From the NCBI GenBank assembly GCA_035513135.1, contig DATKCQ010000082.1, forward strand, positions 1 through 33,466: a DNA stretch of 33,466 nucleotides. Reading direction: 5' to 3'. Both the position numbers and the translations under genes were made by a program. Shown piece by piece: positions 8,615-16,604 of the stretch. Under the pieces are notes generated by a model. It was not told the origin of the DNA, searched no databases, and saw only the letters and a program-made list of their open reading frames with translations. Source of the DNA: Thermohalobaculum sp035513135 (GTDB lineage: Bacteria; Pseudomonadota; Alphaproteobacteria; Rhodobacterales; Rhodobacteraceae). The first letter of the stretch is position 1, and every line of letters begins with the position of its first letter.

Positions 8615-8776
8615 TCGATTGCTTCCTGCGGATGTCGTCCAAGCCGGTGCGCTATCGGCCGCGAACTCGGAAAGCGCCGATGCTGGCATGATCGCGCCAC
8701 CGCGCCAAGCCTTGGCGATCGGCACTTTCGGCCCCGGAGCGACGCACCACGCGGCGCCCTGCGAGCGGCGGTGGCT

Positions 8777-10009
8777 TCAGCCCGCGCCGAGGCCCAGCCG
8801 CATCGCCAGGCGCCGCAGCGGGGCGAGGTCGTGGATCGCCCTGAGGCCGAGCCGGCGCAGGTCGCGCAGGGGCTGGGCCTCGGCCCGGGCGGCGCGGTTC
8901 AGGAGATCGATGCCGGCGGCGCGCGCCGCCGTCTCGGGCCAGCGGCGGCGCTGATAGGCGGCGAGCAGCGCCGGCGCGCCGGGATCGGGGGCCTGCGCCA
9001 CGAGGCCCGCCAGGGTCTCGACGTCGGCGAGGCTCATGTTGAGGCCCTGCGCGCCGATCGGCGGGACCACGTGGGCGGCCTCGGCGATCAGCGCCAGGCG
9101 CTCGCCCGTCAGCCGCAGCGCGAGCTGGCCGATGATCGGCCAGACCGCGCGCGGCCCGGCGATCGCAAGCGGGCCGAACAGGCCCAGCGTCTCGGCGGTC
9201 AGCTCGGCGGCCAGCGCGGCGTCGTCGAGCCCGGCGAGGCGCGCGGCGCGCGGGCCGGGGGTCATCCACACCACCGAGGACGAGGGCCGGCCCGCCCGGT
9301 CGGGCATCGGCACCAGTGTCAGCGGGCCGCCGCTGCGGTGGATCTCGGTCGAGACGCCGCCGTGCGGCCGGTCGTGGGTGACGCACAATACCAGCGCCTT
9401 CTGGCCATAGTGCCAGCGGCGGGCCGGGATGCCGGCCTGCGCGCGGAGCTGCGAGTCGCGGCCATCCGCCGCCACCACGAGCCGGGCGCGGAGCTGGCGG
9501 CCGTCCGAGAGCCAGGCCACCGCCTGCGCGGTGCGGGGCAGCAGCCGCTCGACCCGGGCGCCGGGGATCAGCCGCGCCGCGGCAAGCCCGGCGAGGCGGG
9601 CCATGAGCGCCGCCCGGATCGCGGCGTTGGGCACGTTCCAGCCGAACGGGCGGTCCATGATCTCGCGGGCGGCGAAGTCGGCGACCTCCCGGGCCGCCCG
9701 CGCGCGGCCGCCGGCGTCGACCAGGCGCATGGTGCGCAGCGGCGCGGCATGCGGCGCCATCGCCGCCCAGGCGCCGGCGCGCTCCAGCGTCTCGACCGCG
9801 GGCAGCAGGAAGGCGGTGGTGCGCAGGTCGGCGGGCGGGTCGGTTGGCTGGTCGGCGGGCGGGTCGGCGGGAGGGCTCGCCGACTGGCCCTCTCCCGGCG
9901 CCGGGTCGACGCAGGTGACGCGCCAGCCCGCCGCGGCGAGCCGCGCCGTGGCGGCGAGCCCGGCGATGCCGCCGCCCGCCACGAGGATGTCGGTCTCGAT
10001 GCGCTCCAT
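8777..10009 (-). CDS. UbiH/UbiF-family FAD-dependent ubiquinone hydroxylase
   Basis: The 410-residue flavoprotein opens with the FAD-binding GGGIAGLAATARLA fold at 12, has the DG-type motif VVAADGRDSQLRAQ in mid-protein and ends the FAD domain with LIAEAAHVVPPIGAQGLNMSL, the GD motif of UbiH/Coq6-type monooxygenases. These hydroxylate the polyprenyl-phenol ring during ubiquinone synthesis. Which ring position is used cannot be told from sequence. After the second beta strand (about residues 44-60) the loop holds a tetrapeptide repeat (PADP, PADQ, PTDP, PAD) encoded by a 12-bp DNA repeat, which I take to be a slippage expansion of a surface loop. tadA lies upstream, 55 bp away, in the same direction. 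Confidence 0.85.
   Translation of the reverse strand: MERIETDILVAGGGIAGLAATARLAAAGWRVTCVDPAPGEGQSASPPADPPADQPTDPPADLRTTAFLLPAVETLERAGAWAAMAPHAAPLRTMRLVDAGGRARAAREVADFAAREIMDRPFGWNVPNAAIRAALMARLAGLAAARLIPGARVERLLPRTAQAVAWLSDGRQLRARLVVAADGRDSQLRAQAGIPARRWHYGQKALVLCVTHDRPHGGVSTEIHRSGGPLTLVPMPDRAGRPSSSVVWMTPGPRAARLAGLDDAALAAELTAETLGLFGPLAIAGPRAVWPIIGQLALRLTGERLALIAEAAHVVPPIGAQGLNMSLADVETLAGLVAQAPDPGAPALLAAYQRRRWPETAARAAGIDLLNRAARAEAQPLRDLRRLGLRAIHDLAPLRRLAMRLGLGAG
9831..9878. repeat. 12-bp in-frame tandem repeat x4 inside UbiH-family gene
   Basis: Units GCGGGCGGGTCG, GTTGGCTGGTCG, GCGGGCGGGTCG and GCGGGAGGGCTC run head to tail. They encode the Pro/Ala/Asp tetrapeptides of residues 44-60 of the flavoprotein on the minus strand. 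Confidence 0.9.
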
Positions 10010-10038
10010 CGCTGCACGCTATGCCGGCCGCGCGCCCC

Positions 10039-10074
10039 GCTCAATCCCCCGTTCAATCCCCCGTTCAATCCCCC
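10039..10074. repeat. 12-bp tandem repeat x3 at the end of tadA
   Basis: GTTCAATCCCCC is repeated three times (the first copy begins GCTC). Each copy contains TCA, so on the minus strand each carries a TGA. The tadA stop (10065-10067) lies within the third copy. Confidence 0.9.
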
Positions 10075-10529
10075 GCCCGGTCCCGGCGTTCGCGAAAGAA
10101 GGCGCGCAGCAGGGCGGCGCACGCGGCCTCGGCGATGCCGCCGTAGACCTCCGGTGCATGGTGGCAGGTGGGATGCGCGAAGACGCGGGCGCCATGCGCG
10201 ACGCCGCCCCCCTTGGGGTCCGGCGCGCCGTAGTAGAGCCGGCGGATGCGGGCGAGGCCGATGGCGCCGGCGCACATCGCGCAGGGCTCCAGCGTGACGT
10301 AGAGGTCGCAGGCGACAAGCCGCTCGGAGCCCAGCCGGCGCGCGGCCTCGCGCAGCACCAGGATCTCGGCGTGCGCCGTGGGGTCGGCGCGCTCGCGCAC
10401 GCGGTTGCCGTCGGCGGCGATCAGCGCGTCGCCCTGCACCACGACGGCGCCGACCGGGCTCTCGCCGCGCGCGGCGGCGGCGCGGGCCTCGGCCAGCGCG
10501 CGGGCCATCTGGGAGGTGAAGCGCGGCAT
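10065..10529 (-). CDS. tadA: tRNA adenosine-34 deaminase
   Basis: This 154-residue zinc deaminase converts A34 to inosine in tRNA-Arg(ACG). HAEILVLREA at 53 gives the zinc ligand His53 and the proton shuttle Glu55; PCAMCAGAI at 82 gives zinc ligands Cys83 and Cys86. Length and motif spacing fit TadA. The start is the ATG at 10529, in a 73-bp gap shared with the divergent rluB, so the two promoters must lie very close together. The stop codon falls inside a 12-bp tandem repeat, so the last residues could vary if the repeat number changes. Confidence 0.92.
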   Translation of the reverse strand: MPRFTSQMARALAEARAAAARGESPVGAVVVQGDALIAADGNRVRERADPTAHAEILVLREAARRLGSERLVACDLYVTLEPCAMCAGAIGLARIRRLYYGAPDPKGGGVAHGARVFAHPTCHHAPEVYGGIAEAACAALLRAFFRERRDRAGD

Positions 10530-10602
10530 CCGCCAACTATCGCGCGGCGCGGCCCGGCGGCAAGCCCTTCCGCCCGGGCGCCGGCCGCGCTAGAGGGGGG
10601 CG

Positions 10603-11415
10603 ATGAAGCGAACCACCGACGACAAGGGCAGCGGGGCCACGGGCGGCGGGGACACGGCCACCGGTAACACGACCTCCCCGGGCGAGCGCATCGCCAAGCG
10701 GCTGGCGCGGGCCGGCGTGGCCTCGCGCCGCGAGGCCGAGCGGATGATCGAGGCGGGACGGGTCAGCGTGAACGGGCGGGTGCTGGCGAGCCCGGCGTTG
10801 AACGTCGGCCCCGGCGACCGGATCTCCGTGGACGGCAAGCCCCTGCAGGCGGCCGAGCCGCCCAGGCTGTGGCGCTACCACAAGCCGGCGGGGCTGGTGA
10901 CCACCACCAGGGACGAGAAGGGGCGCGCGACCATCTTCGACCGGCTGCCCGAGGACCTTCCCCGGGTCCTGACGATCGGCCGGCTCGACCTGAACTCCGA
11001 GGGGCTCCTGCTGCTGACCAATGACGGCGGGATCAAGCGCCGTCTCGAGCTGCCCTCGACGGGCTGGCTCAGGAAATACCGGGTGCGGGTGCACGGCTCA
11101 CCCACCGAGCAGACGCTGGCGCCCTTGCGCCGCGGCATCACGGTGGCCGGCGAGCGGTTCCAGCCGATCAGCGTCGCCATCGACCGCCAGCAGGGCGCGA
11201 ACGCCTGGCTGACGCTGGGCCTGCGCGAGGGCAGGAACCGCGAGGTGCGCCGGGCCCTCGAGGCGGTCGGGCTGGTGGTGAACCGGCTGATCCGAATCAG
11301 CTACGGGCCGTTCCAGCTCGGCGACCTCGCACCGGGGGCCGTCGAGGAGGTCCGCCCCAAGGTTCTCGCCGACCAGCTCGGCTTGCGCAGTTCGGCAGGC
11401 CGGCCAAGGGGTTAA
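10603..11415 (+). CDS. rluB: 23S rRNA pseudouridine synthase RluB
   Basis: The 270-residue protein has an S4 RNA-binding domain (RIAKRLARAGVASRREAERM, residues 29-48) followed by the RsuA/RluB catalytic domain. Asp129 in TIGRLDLNSEGLLLLTNDG is the catalytic Asp, and LREGRNREVRRALEAVG near residue 208 is the conserved C-terminal motif. RluB makes pseudouridine 2605 in 23S rRNA; RluE or RsuA paralogues are possible, but the S4 domain and length fit RluB best. A purine-rich stretch precedes the ATG. The first 25 residues are Gly/Thr-rich and look disordered. It is divergent from tadA. Confidence 0.9.
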   Translation: MKRTTDDKGSGATGGGDTATGNTTSPGERIAKRLARAGVASRREAERMIEAGRVSVNGRVLASPALNVGPGDRISVDGKPLQAAEPPRLWRYHKPAGLVTTTRDEKGRATIFDRLPEDLPRVLTIGRLDLNSEGLLLLTNDGGIKRRLELPSTGWLRKYRVRVHGSPTEQTLAPLRRGITVAGERFQPISVAIDRQQGANAWLTLGLREGRNREVRRALEAVGLVVNRLIRISYGPFQLGDLAPGAVEEVRPKVLADQLGLRSSAGRPRG

Positions 11416-11487
11416 CACGGCACCGGCGCGGCGCCCGGGTGGCGAGAGGCGTTTTCGCGGGGCCTTTGGCGGGTTTTTGCTCCGTCT

Positions 11488-11516
11488 TTGCTTGCGCGGT
11501 GCAATTGCGCTATCAT
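11488..11516 (+). promoter_or_regulatory. Putative sigma-70 promoter for the poly-Thr protein gene
   Basis: TTGCTT (11488-11493), a 17-bp spacer and TATCAT (11511-11516) lie in a locally AT-richer stretch of an otherwise very GC-rich interval (11416-11666). The predicted transcript would have a leader of about 140 bases before the start at 11667. No other gene is visible in the interval. Confidence 0.45.
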
Positions 11517-11666
11517 CTGATTAACGTAATGGCGTGGCTGGCGGCGCAGAAATGACGCCGCGCCGAGTGCACGGCCGAATGGGCCGGTCTGCAGGGGCCG
11601 GATGTGCAGGGTGCCCGTTGACGGTGCGAAGATGGACGTGGCGAAGGTGGTTTGGGAGGCGTAGAG

Positions 11667-11948
11667 ATGAAGTTGCCTGGGTTCCTCGCGGCAGCATTGC
11701 TGGCCTTCGCGGCGGCCGCCGGCTCGGCCGGTGCCGACGAGCACGGTGGCGGGCTCGCGAACCAGAGCCTGAACGACGAGCAGATCGACGTCAACAACTC
11801 GGGCCTCGACCCGTCGAACACGCTCGGCAGTGCGATGCTCGGCGCGCTGTCCGGCACGGACGACACGACGACGACGACGACGACGACCACCACCACCACA
11901 ACCGCCACCACCACGACCAGCGGGGGGGACCCGTCGCTGCCGCAGTGA
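11667..11948 (+). CDS. Small exported protein with poly-threonine tail
   Basis: The 93-residue product has a clear Sec signal peptide (MKLPGFLAAALLAFAAAAGS, cleavage likely near GAGA-DEHGG), a short polar middle with NQSLNDEQIDVNNSG, and a C-terminal run of 13 threonines, one alanine and four more threonines. The Thr run is encoded by seven ACG codons followed mostly by ACC. GGGAGG seven bases upstream fixes the start; a frame ATG 15 bases earlier has no such site. A terminator-like hairpin follows. I recognise no family. Poly-Thr tails in exported proteins can be O-glycosylated or extended cell-surface linkers, but that is speculation. Confidence 0.75.
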   Translation: MKLPGFLAAALLAFAAAAGSAGADEHGGGLANQSLNDEQIDVNNSGLDPSNTLGSAMLGALSGTDDTTTTTTTTTTTTTATTTTSGGDPSLPQ

Positions 11949-11974
11949 TCGCGGCGTGCGCCGGTCGTCTCGCG

Positions 11975-11999
11975 AAGGGGCCTCGAGGGGCCCCTTTTC
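11975..11999 (+). terminator. Rho-independent-type terminator
   Basis: AAGGGGCC pairs with GGCCCCTT around the 6-base loop TCGAGG, and the descending arm runs into TTTT then CC. It lies 26 bp after the poly-Thr gene and before the convergent protease gene. Confidence 0.7.
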
Positions 12000-12017
12000 C
12001 TAGCCGGACGCCGGCCC

Positions 12018-12608
12018 TCAGCGGGTGAGGCGAAGCGTGTCGCCCTCGACGCTCAGCCGGCTGAAGCCGCCGAGATAGGACATGCCGAGCAGCGAGGTGC
12101 GCATCTCGCCGGCGTTGACCATGGCGCGGACTCCGCTGGCGGCGACGCCGCCGAGTTCGACGCGCTCGAGCTGTACCGGCGCGCCCATCACCGTGCCGTT
12201 GGCGGTGTGCGCGGGCACCGTGTAGCTGAGGCTCTCGGGGTCGAGGCCGATGCGGGCGGCGTCGGCGCGGCTGAGCACCACGCTGCTGGCGCCGGTATCG
12301 ACGAGGAAGCGTATCTCGGTGCCGTTCACCCGGGCCCGGGCGTAGAAGTGCCCGTCGCCGGCGCGGCGCAGCGTCACGGCCTGCTCGCCCGCCGGCCTCG
12401 CCCGGTCGGGGAAGAGCTGCGAGGCGATCTCGTCGCTGAAGCCGTAGGCGGCCACGAGGCCGAGGAGGATCAGCCCCCAGATCGCCGCGTGCTGCAATGC
12501 CGTGCCGAGCCGGGCGCGGTAGAAATGCACGAGCCCCGCGGCCAGCACGATGCCGAGCAGGGCGAGGTAGAAGAAGCGGGCCTGGGCGTCGGGGTCGTCG
12601 GGCAGCAT
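12018..12608 (-). CDS. Membrane-anchored retropepsin-like aspartic protease
   Basis: This 196-residue protein has two hydrophobic helices (about residues 12-29 and 41-57), a short linker, and a single retropepsin-like domain with FLVDTGASSVVLS, where Asp104 is the catalytic residue. The C-terminal LLGMSYLGGFSRLSVEGD completes the fold. It matches the alphaproteobacterial TIGR02281-type clan AA protease family, which should work as a dimer with the catalytic domain on the periplasmic side. The frame extends 33 codons upstream into low-quality sequence; I start at MLPDDPDAQ. It is convergent with the poly-Thr protein gene and lies about 100 bp downstream of marC. Confidence 0.85.
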   Translation of the reverse strand: MLPDDPDAQARFFYLALLGIVLAAGLVHFYRARLGTALQHAAIWGLILLGLVAAYGFSDEIASQLFPDRARPAGEQAVTLRRAGDGHFYARARVNGTEIRFLVDTGASSVVLSRADAARIGLDPESLSYTVPAHTANGTVMGAPVQLERVELGGVAASGVRAMVNAGEMRTSLLGMSYLGGFSRLSVEGDTLRLTR

Positions 12609-12711
12609 CGGCGGCTCCGCTTGCGGGTCGGCGGCCGAGCATGGCGCTGGCGGCGCCGCGCCGCAAGCCGGTCCGGCGCCCCGCCTCTGCGCCCCGCCTC
12701 GGCACACCGTC

Positions 12712-13341
12712 TCAGCGCGGCGCCAGCAGGCCGAAATCGGCCAGACCGTCGAGCACGAACTGCACCGCGAGGGCGGCGAGGATCATGCCGAGCACGCGGC
12801 TGACCACCAGCACCCCGGTGCGGCGCAGGATCCGCTCGATCACCCCGCCGAGAAAGAACATCACCAGCGCCAGCAGCAGCAGCGCGTAGAGCACGGCGAA
12901 CACCATCGCCTGGGCGGCGAGGTCGCCCTGGTGGCGCCCGAGCAGCAGGATCAGGGTGGCGATGGCGCCCGGCCCGGCGAGCAGCGGCGTGGCCAGCGGG
13001 AACACGGACGGGTCGTGCGCCGGCCCGCGCTCGTCCTCGCCCTGCCGCTCGCGGCGCTGGGTGCGGCGCTCGAACACCATCTCCAGCGCGATCAGGAACA
13101 GGAGCAGCCCGCCCGAGATGCGGAACGCCGGCATGGAGATGCCGAGAAAGCCGAGCGCCGCCTCGCCGGCCAGTCCGAACAGGGTGAGGATGCCGGCGGC
13201 GACTGCCACGGCGATCATGCCGATGCGCCGGCGCTCGGCGGCGCTGGCGCCCTGGGTCAGCGCGACGAAGAGCGGCGCGAGGCCGATCGGGTCGACCACC
13301 ACGAAGAGCGTGACGAAGGCGGTTATTGCATCGTTGAGCAT
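12712..13341 (-). CDS. MarC-family integral membrane protein
   Basis: The 209-residue protein is almost entirely hydrophobic, with about six transmembrane helices. It contains FVVVDPIGLAPLFVALT at 13, the FRISGGLLLFLIALEMV segment at 81 and FPLATPLLAGPGAIATLI near 123, all characteristic of the MarC (UPF0056) family. Despite the name, the family has no proven drug-export role. The frame opens 59 codons earlier, but those residues are a Pro/Arg-rich read-through of the intergenic hairpins, so I start at MLNDAITAF (13341). A polar loop between helices 3 and 4 is rich in Arg and Glu. Confidence 0.88.
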   Translation of the reverse strand: MLNDAITAFVTLFVVVDPIGLAPLFVALTQGASAAERRRIGMIAVAVAAGILTLFGLAGEAALGFLGISMPAFRISGGLLLFLIALEMVFERRTQRRERQGEDERGPAHDPSVFPLATPLLAGPGAIATLILLLGRHQGDLAAQAMVFAVLYALLLLALVMFFLGGVIERILRRTGVLVVSRVLGMILAALAVQFVLDGLADFGLLAPR

Positions 13342-13431
13342 GATCCGCCCCCTACGGCGCGTTGCGTCGGGCGGGACGGGCACGCCCGCACGTGGCGGCG
13401 TGGCGGGGCCCGGGCCGGGCCTCTCCCCCGG

Positions 13432-13503
13432 CCCCTCTCCCAGCGGGAGAGGGGGGCGCAAGGCGCCGGCGCCGGGCGTCCCCCCCTCCCGCTGGGAGGG
13501 GGG
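13432..13503. repeat. Pair of C/G-rich hairpins in inverted arrangement
   Basis: CCCCTCTCCC-AGC-GGGAGAGGGG (13432-13454) is a perfect 10-bp stem. A second stem, built on CCCTCCC-GCT-GGGAGGG, spans about 13480-13503. The two are near-inverted copies of each other in the 210-bp gap between the ABC-F gene and marC. Similar CTCTCCC...GGGAGAG palindromes are common intergenic repeats in GC-rich proteobacteria. Confidence 0.8.
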
Positions 13504-13551
13504 TAAGGGGGGAGGCATCCCGGAGGGCCTGCGGGGAGATGGGCGTGCGTG

Positions 13552-15429
13552 TCATGCCCGGTCCTCGCCGTCCACCTCGAGCGCCTCGGCGGCGGCGAGC
13601 CAGAGCGCCTCGGCGCGCGCCTGGGCGGCGACGATCTCGCCGCGCCTGGCCTGCAGCGCCTCGATCCTGTGCGGCGGGCCCTGGTAGAGAGACGGGTCGG
13701 CGAGGTGGGCGTCGAGCTCGGCGAGCATCCGGGCGATCTTCTCGAGCCGGGCCTCGGCCGCGCGCAGCTCGGCGCGAAGCGGCGCCCGCGCCCGGCGCTC
13801 CCGGGCGGCCTCGCGGCGGCGCGCCTTGCGCTGGTTGGGGCTGCCGGCATCGCCGCCGCCGCCGGTCGCGTCGCGGGCCAGCAGGGCGCGGCGGTAGCTC
13901 TCGAGATCGTCCTCGTAGGGCGCGACCCGGCCGTCGCGCACCAGCCACAGCCGGTCGGCCACCAGCTCGATCAGGTGGGCGTCGTGGGTGACCAGGATCA
14001 CCGCGCCGCGGTAGTCGTTGAGCGCCGTGACCAGCGCCTCGCGGCTCTCGATGTCGAGGTGGTTGGTGGGCTCGTCGAGGATCAGCAGGTGCGGCGCGTC
14101 GAGCGCCGCCAGCACCAGCAGCAGCCGCGCCTTCTGACCGCCCGAGAGCTTGGCCACCGGGTTCTCGGCGATGTCGGCGCCGATGCCACCCGCAGCCAGG
14201 ATGGCGCGCAGCCTCGATGCCGGCGCGTCCGGGCGCCGCCGTCGGATGTGGGCGAGGGGGGACTCGGCGGGCGCCAGCTCCTCCAGCTGGTGCTGGGCGA
14301 AGTAGCCGATGCGCAGCTTCGGCGAGACCCGGCGCGTGCCGCGCATGGGCGCCAGCCGCCCGGCGATCAGCCTGGCCAGCGTCGACTTGCCCTGCCCGTT
14401 GGCGCCGAGCAGCGCGATGCGGTCGTCCTGGTCGATGCGGAAGCCGAGCCGCGACAGCACCGGCTCGCCGCCATAGCCGACCGCCACCCCGTCCACGCTC
14501 ATCAGCGGCGGCGCCAGCTCGTCGGGCTGCGGCAGGTGGATGGGCGGCACCGGGTTCTCGATCGCCGCCGCGATCGGCTCCATGCGTTCGAGCATCTTCA
14601 GGCGCGACTGGGCCTGGCGGGCCTTCGTGGCCTTGTAGCGGAAGCGGTCGACGAAGACCTGGATATGGGCGCGCGCGGCCGCCTGCTTCCTTGCCAGCGC
14701 CGCCTTGAGCGCCAGCTGCTCGCGGCGCACCCGGTCGAAACTGTCGTAGCCGCCGGTGTAGAGCGTCAGGCGCCGCTCGTGCAGGTGCAGGATGTGGCCG
14801 ACGGCGCGGTTCAGGAGCCCGCGGTCGTGGCTGATGATCAGCGCGGTGTGCGGGTAGCGCGCGAGGAAACCTTCGAGCCAGGTGGCGCCCTCGAGGTCGA
14901 GATAGTTGGTGGGCTCGTCGAGCAGCATCAGGTCGGGCGCGGCGAACAGCACCGCGGCCAGCGCCACGCGCATGCGCCAGCCGCCCGAGAACTCGGCCGA
15001 GGGGCGTGCCTGCGCCGCCTGGTCGAAGCCCAGGCCCGCGAGGATCGTGGCGGCGCGGGCTTCGGCCGAATGCGCCTCGATGTCGGTCAGCCGCGCCTGG
15101 ATCTCGGCGATGCGGTGCGGGTCGGTGGCGGTCTCGGCCTCGGCCATGAGGCGGGCGCGCTCGGTGTCCGCCGCCAGCACGGTCTCGATGAGCGAGCGCC
15201 GGTCGCCCGGCGCCTCCTGCGCCACCCCGCCGATGCGGGCGCGCGGCGGCAGGGCGATCTCGCCGGCGTCGGGGGCGAGCTCGCCGCGGATCAGGCGAAA
15301 CAGCGTGGTCTTGCCCGAGCCGTTGCGCCCGACGATGCCGACCCGCGCGCCGCCCGGGATCTGCGCCGAGGCCCCCGCGAACAGCGGCTGCCCGGCCATG
15401 GCGAAGGAGAGGTCGCGGATCGTCAGCAT
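13552..15429 (-). CDS. ABC-F family ATPase (Uup/YheS type)
   Basis: This 625-residue protein has two ABC ATPase domains and no membrane segments. Domain 1 has Walker A GRNGSGKTT (35-42), signature FSGGWRMRVAL (148) and Walker B LMLLDEPTNYLD (167). Domain 2 has GANGQGKST (342), KLSGGQKARLLL (428) and LLILDEPTNHLD (448). Between them lies the ABC-F linker (about 235-285), rich in Arg, Lys and Ala, and the C-terminus (about 534-575) is a basic coiled coil. ABC-F proteins bind the ribosomal E site and relieve stalled translation. The start is MLTIRDLSF at 15429. The C-terminal coiled coil suggests a YheS or Uup relationship over EttA. Confidence 0.9.
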   Translation of the reverse strand: MLTIRDLSFAMAGQPLFAGASAQIPGGARVGIVGRNGSGKTTLFRLIRGELAPDAGEIALPPRARIGGVAQEAPGDRRSLIETVLAADTERARLMAEAETATDPHRIAEIQARLTDIEAHSAEARAATILAGLGFDQAAQARPSAEFSGGWRMRVALAAVLFAAPDLMLLDEPTNYLDLEGATWLEGFLARYPHTALIISHDRGLLNRAVGHILHLHERRLTLYTGGYDSFDRVRREQLALKAALARKQAAARAHIQVFVDRFRYKATKARQAQSRLKMLERMEPIAAAIENPVPPIHLPQPDELAPPLMSVDGVAVGYGGEPVLSRLGFRIDQDDRIALLGANGQGKSTLARLIAGRLAPMRGTRRVSPKLRIGYFAQHQLEELAPAESPLAHIRRRRPDAPASRLRAILAAGGIGADIAENPVAKLSGGQKARLLLVLAALDAPHLLILDEPTNHLDIESREALVTALNDYRGAVILVTHDAHLIELVADRLWLVRDGRVAPYEDDLESYRRALLARDATGGGGDAGSPNQRKARRREAARERRARAPLRAELRAAEARLEKIARMLAELDAHLADPSLYQGPPHRIEALQARRGEIVAAQARAEALWLAAAEALEVDGEDRA

Positions 15430-15464
15430 GGAGCGTGCCGGTAGCAGAGGCGGCGCCGGGCGTC

Positions 15465-15570
15465 TAGGGCCGTTACGGCGCTTCCTGAATCACCGAGACG
15501 GCCACTAACATCTTGAGTTGCCGCGATTTCCGAGTCGCAAGGTGACACCACTTTGCTCGAAATCGCTCTA
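15465..15570 (-). repeat. 106-bp bipartite palindromic element, copy B
   Basis: Reverse orientation relative to copies A and D. On the minus strand it starts TAGAGCGATTTCGAGC and ends GCCCTA. Both stems are more degenerate than in copy C. It lies between the ABC-F start and the MaoC-like stop; the MaoC stop codon (15568-15570) is the terminal CTA of the element. Confidence 0.85.
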
Positions 15571-16011
15571 GCCGGCTGGCCGGCGCGCCAGGATCACCAC
15601 GCAGTCATAGGTCATCACCAGCTCGCCGCGCTGGTTGAAGACGGCGTGGCGGAACCCGGTCCGCCCCCGGTCGGGCCGCGAGGCGGACGGCGTGGAGCTG
15701 GTCACCTCCACCTTCGCGCTCAGCGTGTCGCCGGGGCGCACCGGGCGGACCCAGCGCAGGTGGTCGATGCCGGGCGAGCCCATCGAGGCCTCGTTCCACA
15801 CGCCCGCGCCATGGATCAGGCCGAAGGCGATCAGCAGCGTGTGGAAGCCGCTGGCGATCAGCCCGCCATAGGGCGAGTCCTTGGCCCGCTCGGGGTCGGT
15901 GTGGAAATATTGCGGGTCCCACTGCCGGGCGAAGTCGAGAATCTCCGCCTCGGTGAGGGTCTGCGCGGCGGTCTCGAAGGTGAAGCCCACGGGCAGGTCG
16001 TCGAAATACAT
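15568..16011 (-). CDS. MaoC-like (R)-hydratase/dehydratase
   Basis: This 147-residue hot-dog-fold protein contains FARQWDPQYFHTDPERAKDSPYGGLIASG at residues about 28-56, the hydratase motif region with Asp and His in DPQYFHTD, and HLRWVRPVRPGDTLSAKVEV, the typical second half. The family hydrates 2-enoyl-CoA or acts as a related acyl-CoA enzyme. Its stop lies only within palindromic element copy B, and its start lies 4 bp from the stop of the upstream DinB-family gene, so the two form an operon. The specific substrate is not predictable. Confidence 0.88.
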   Translation of the reverse strand: MYFDDLPVGFTFETAAQTLTEAEILDFARQWDPQYFHTDPERAKDSPYGGLIASGFHTLLIAFGLIHGAGVWNEASMGSPGIDHLRWVRPVRPGDTLSAKVEVTSSTPSASRPDRGRTGFRHAVFNQRGELVMTYDCVVILARRPAG

Positions 16012-16015
16012 CGCC

Positions 16016-16510
16016 TCAGCCCTCGCGCTGGAAGTAGATCAGGTCGAGCGTCGGGGCCTCGCCCGCGAGCCGCGTGAGCAGCGCGTGGACCTGGCCGCGG
16101 TGGTGCGTCTGGTGGTTGAAGAAATGCGCCAGCGCCGGGGCCATTGGCTGGGTCACCTGCGCGTCGCGCGTGATCATGCGATAGGTGACATCCGCGTTCA
16201 GGCGCGCCTCGGTGAGGTTGCCGGCGAAATCGACGATTTCCGCGTCGAGGGCGCGCCGCGCGGTGGCCAGCCCGGCCCGGTCGTCATGCAGTATCTGGTC
16301 GAGGCGCAAGCCGGGCGGGGGCTCGCCGCGAAAGCGCGCGAGCCAGATGCGGTCGGCCACCACCAGGTGATTCAGCGTGCCGTGCACCGAGCAAAAATAG
16401 GCGCCGAGGTCGGCCCGGTAGGCGTCCTCGGCGAGCGCCTCGACCGCGGCCATCAGCCGCCGGTTGGCCCAGGCGTTGTAGGCCGCCAGCATCTGGAAAT
16501 GCGCTTTCAT
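16016..16510 (-). CDS. DinB-family protein
   Basis: The 164-residue product is a four-helix-bundle DinB/YfiT-type protein. AYNAWANRRLMAAVEAL at 10 and GTLNHLVVADRIWLARF at 44 (His48 as first metal ligand) match the family start, and LAHFFNHQTHHRGQVHALLTRL gives the remaining His ligands near the C-terminus. Members bind a divalent metal and include thiol-dependent transferases. The upstream 71 codons of open frame run antisense through the ndk start and are not credible, so I start at MKAHFQMLAAYN. It is divergent from ndk with a 94-bp gap and is followed after 4 bp by the MaoC-like gene. Confidence 0.87.
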   Translation of the reverse strand: MKAHFQMLAAYNAWANRRLMAAVEALAEDAYRADLGAYFCSVHGTLNHLVVADRIWLARFRGEPPPGLRLDQILHDDRAGLATARRALDAEIVDFAGNLTEARLNADVTYRMITRDAQVTQPMAPALAHFFNHQTHHRGQVHALLTRLAGEAPTLDLIYFQREG

Positions 16511-16604
16511 CCGCCCGTCCCCCGTGCTATCGGGCGCCCGCAATTCCCGCCGGCGCGCGGCCCCGCGTGCCCCGCACCAGCACAGAACCCAGAGGGACCC
16601 GCGA

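Noticed and set aside
7847..10297. Very long plus-strand open frame (816 codons)
   Set aside because: It lies antisense to the haloacid dehalogenase, UbiH-family and tadA genes, all with clear motifs. Long antisense frames are expected at this GC content.
13342..13518. Longer MarC start
   Set aside because: The extra residues translate the intergenic hairpins and are Pro/Arg/Gly-rich; the family begins at MLNDAITAF.
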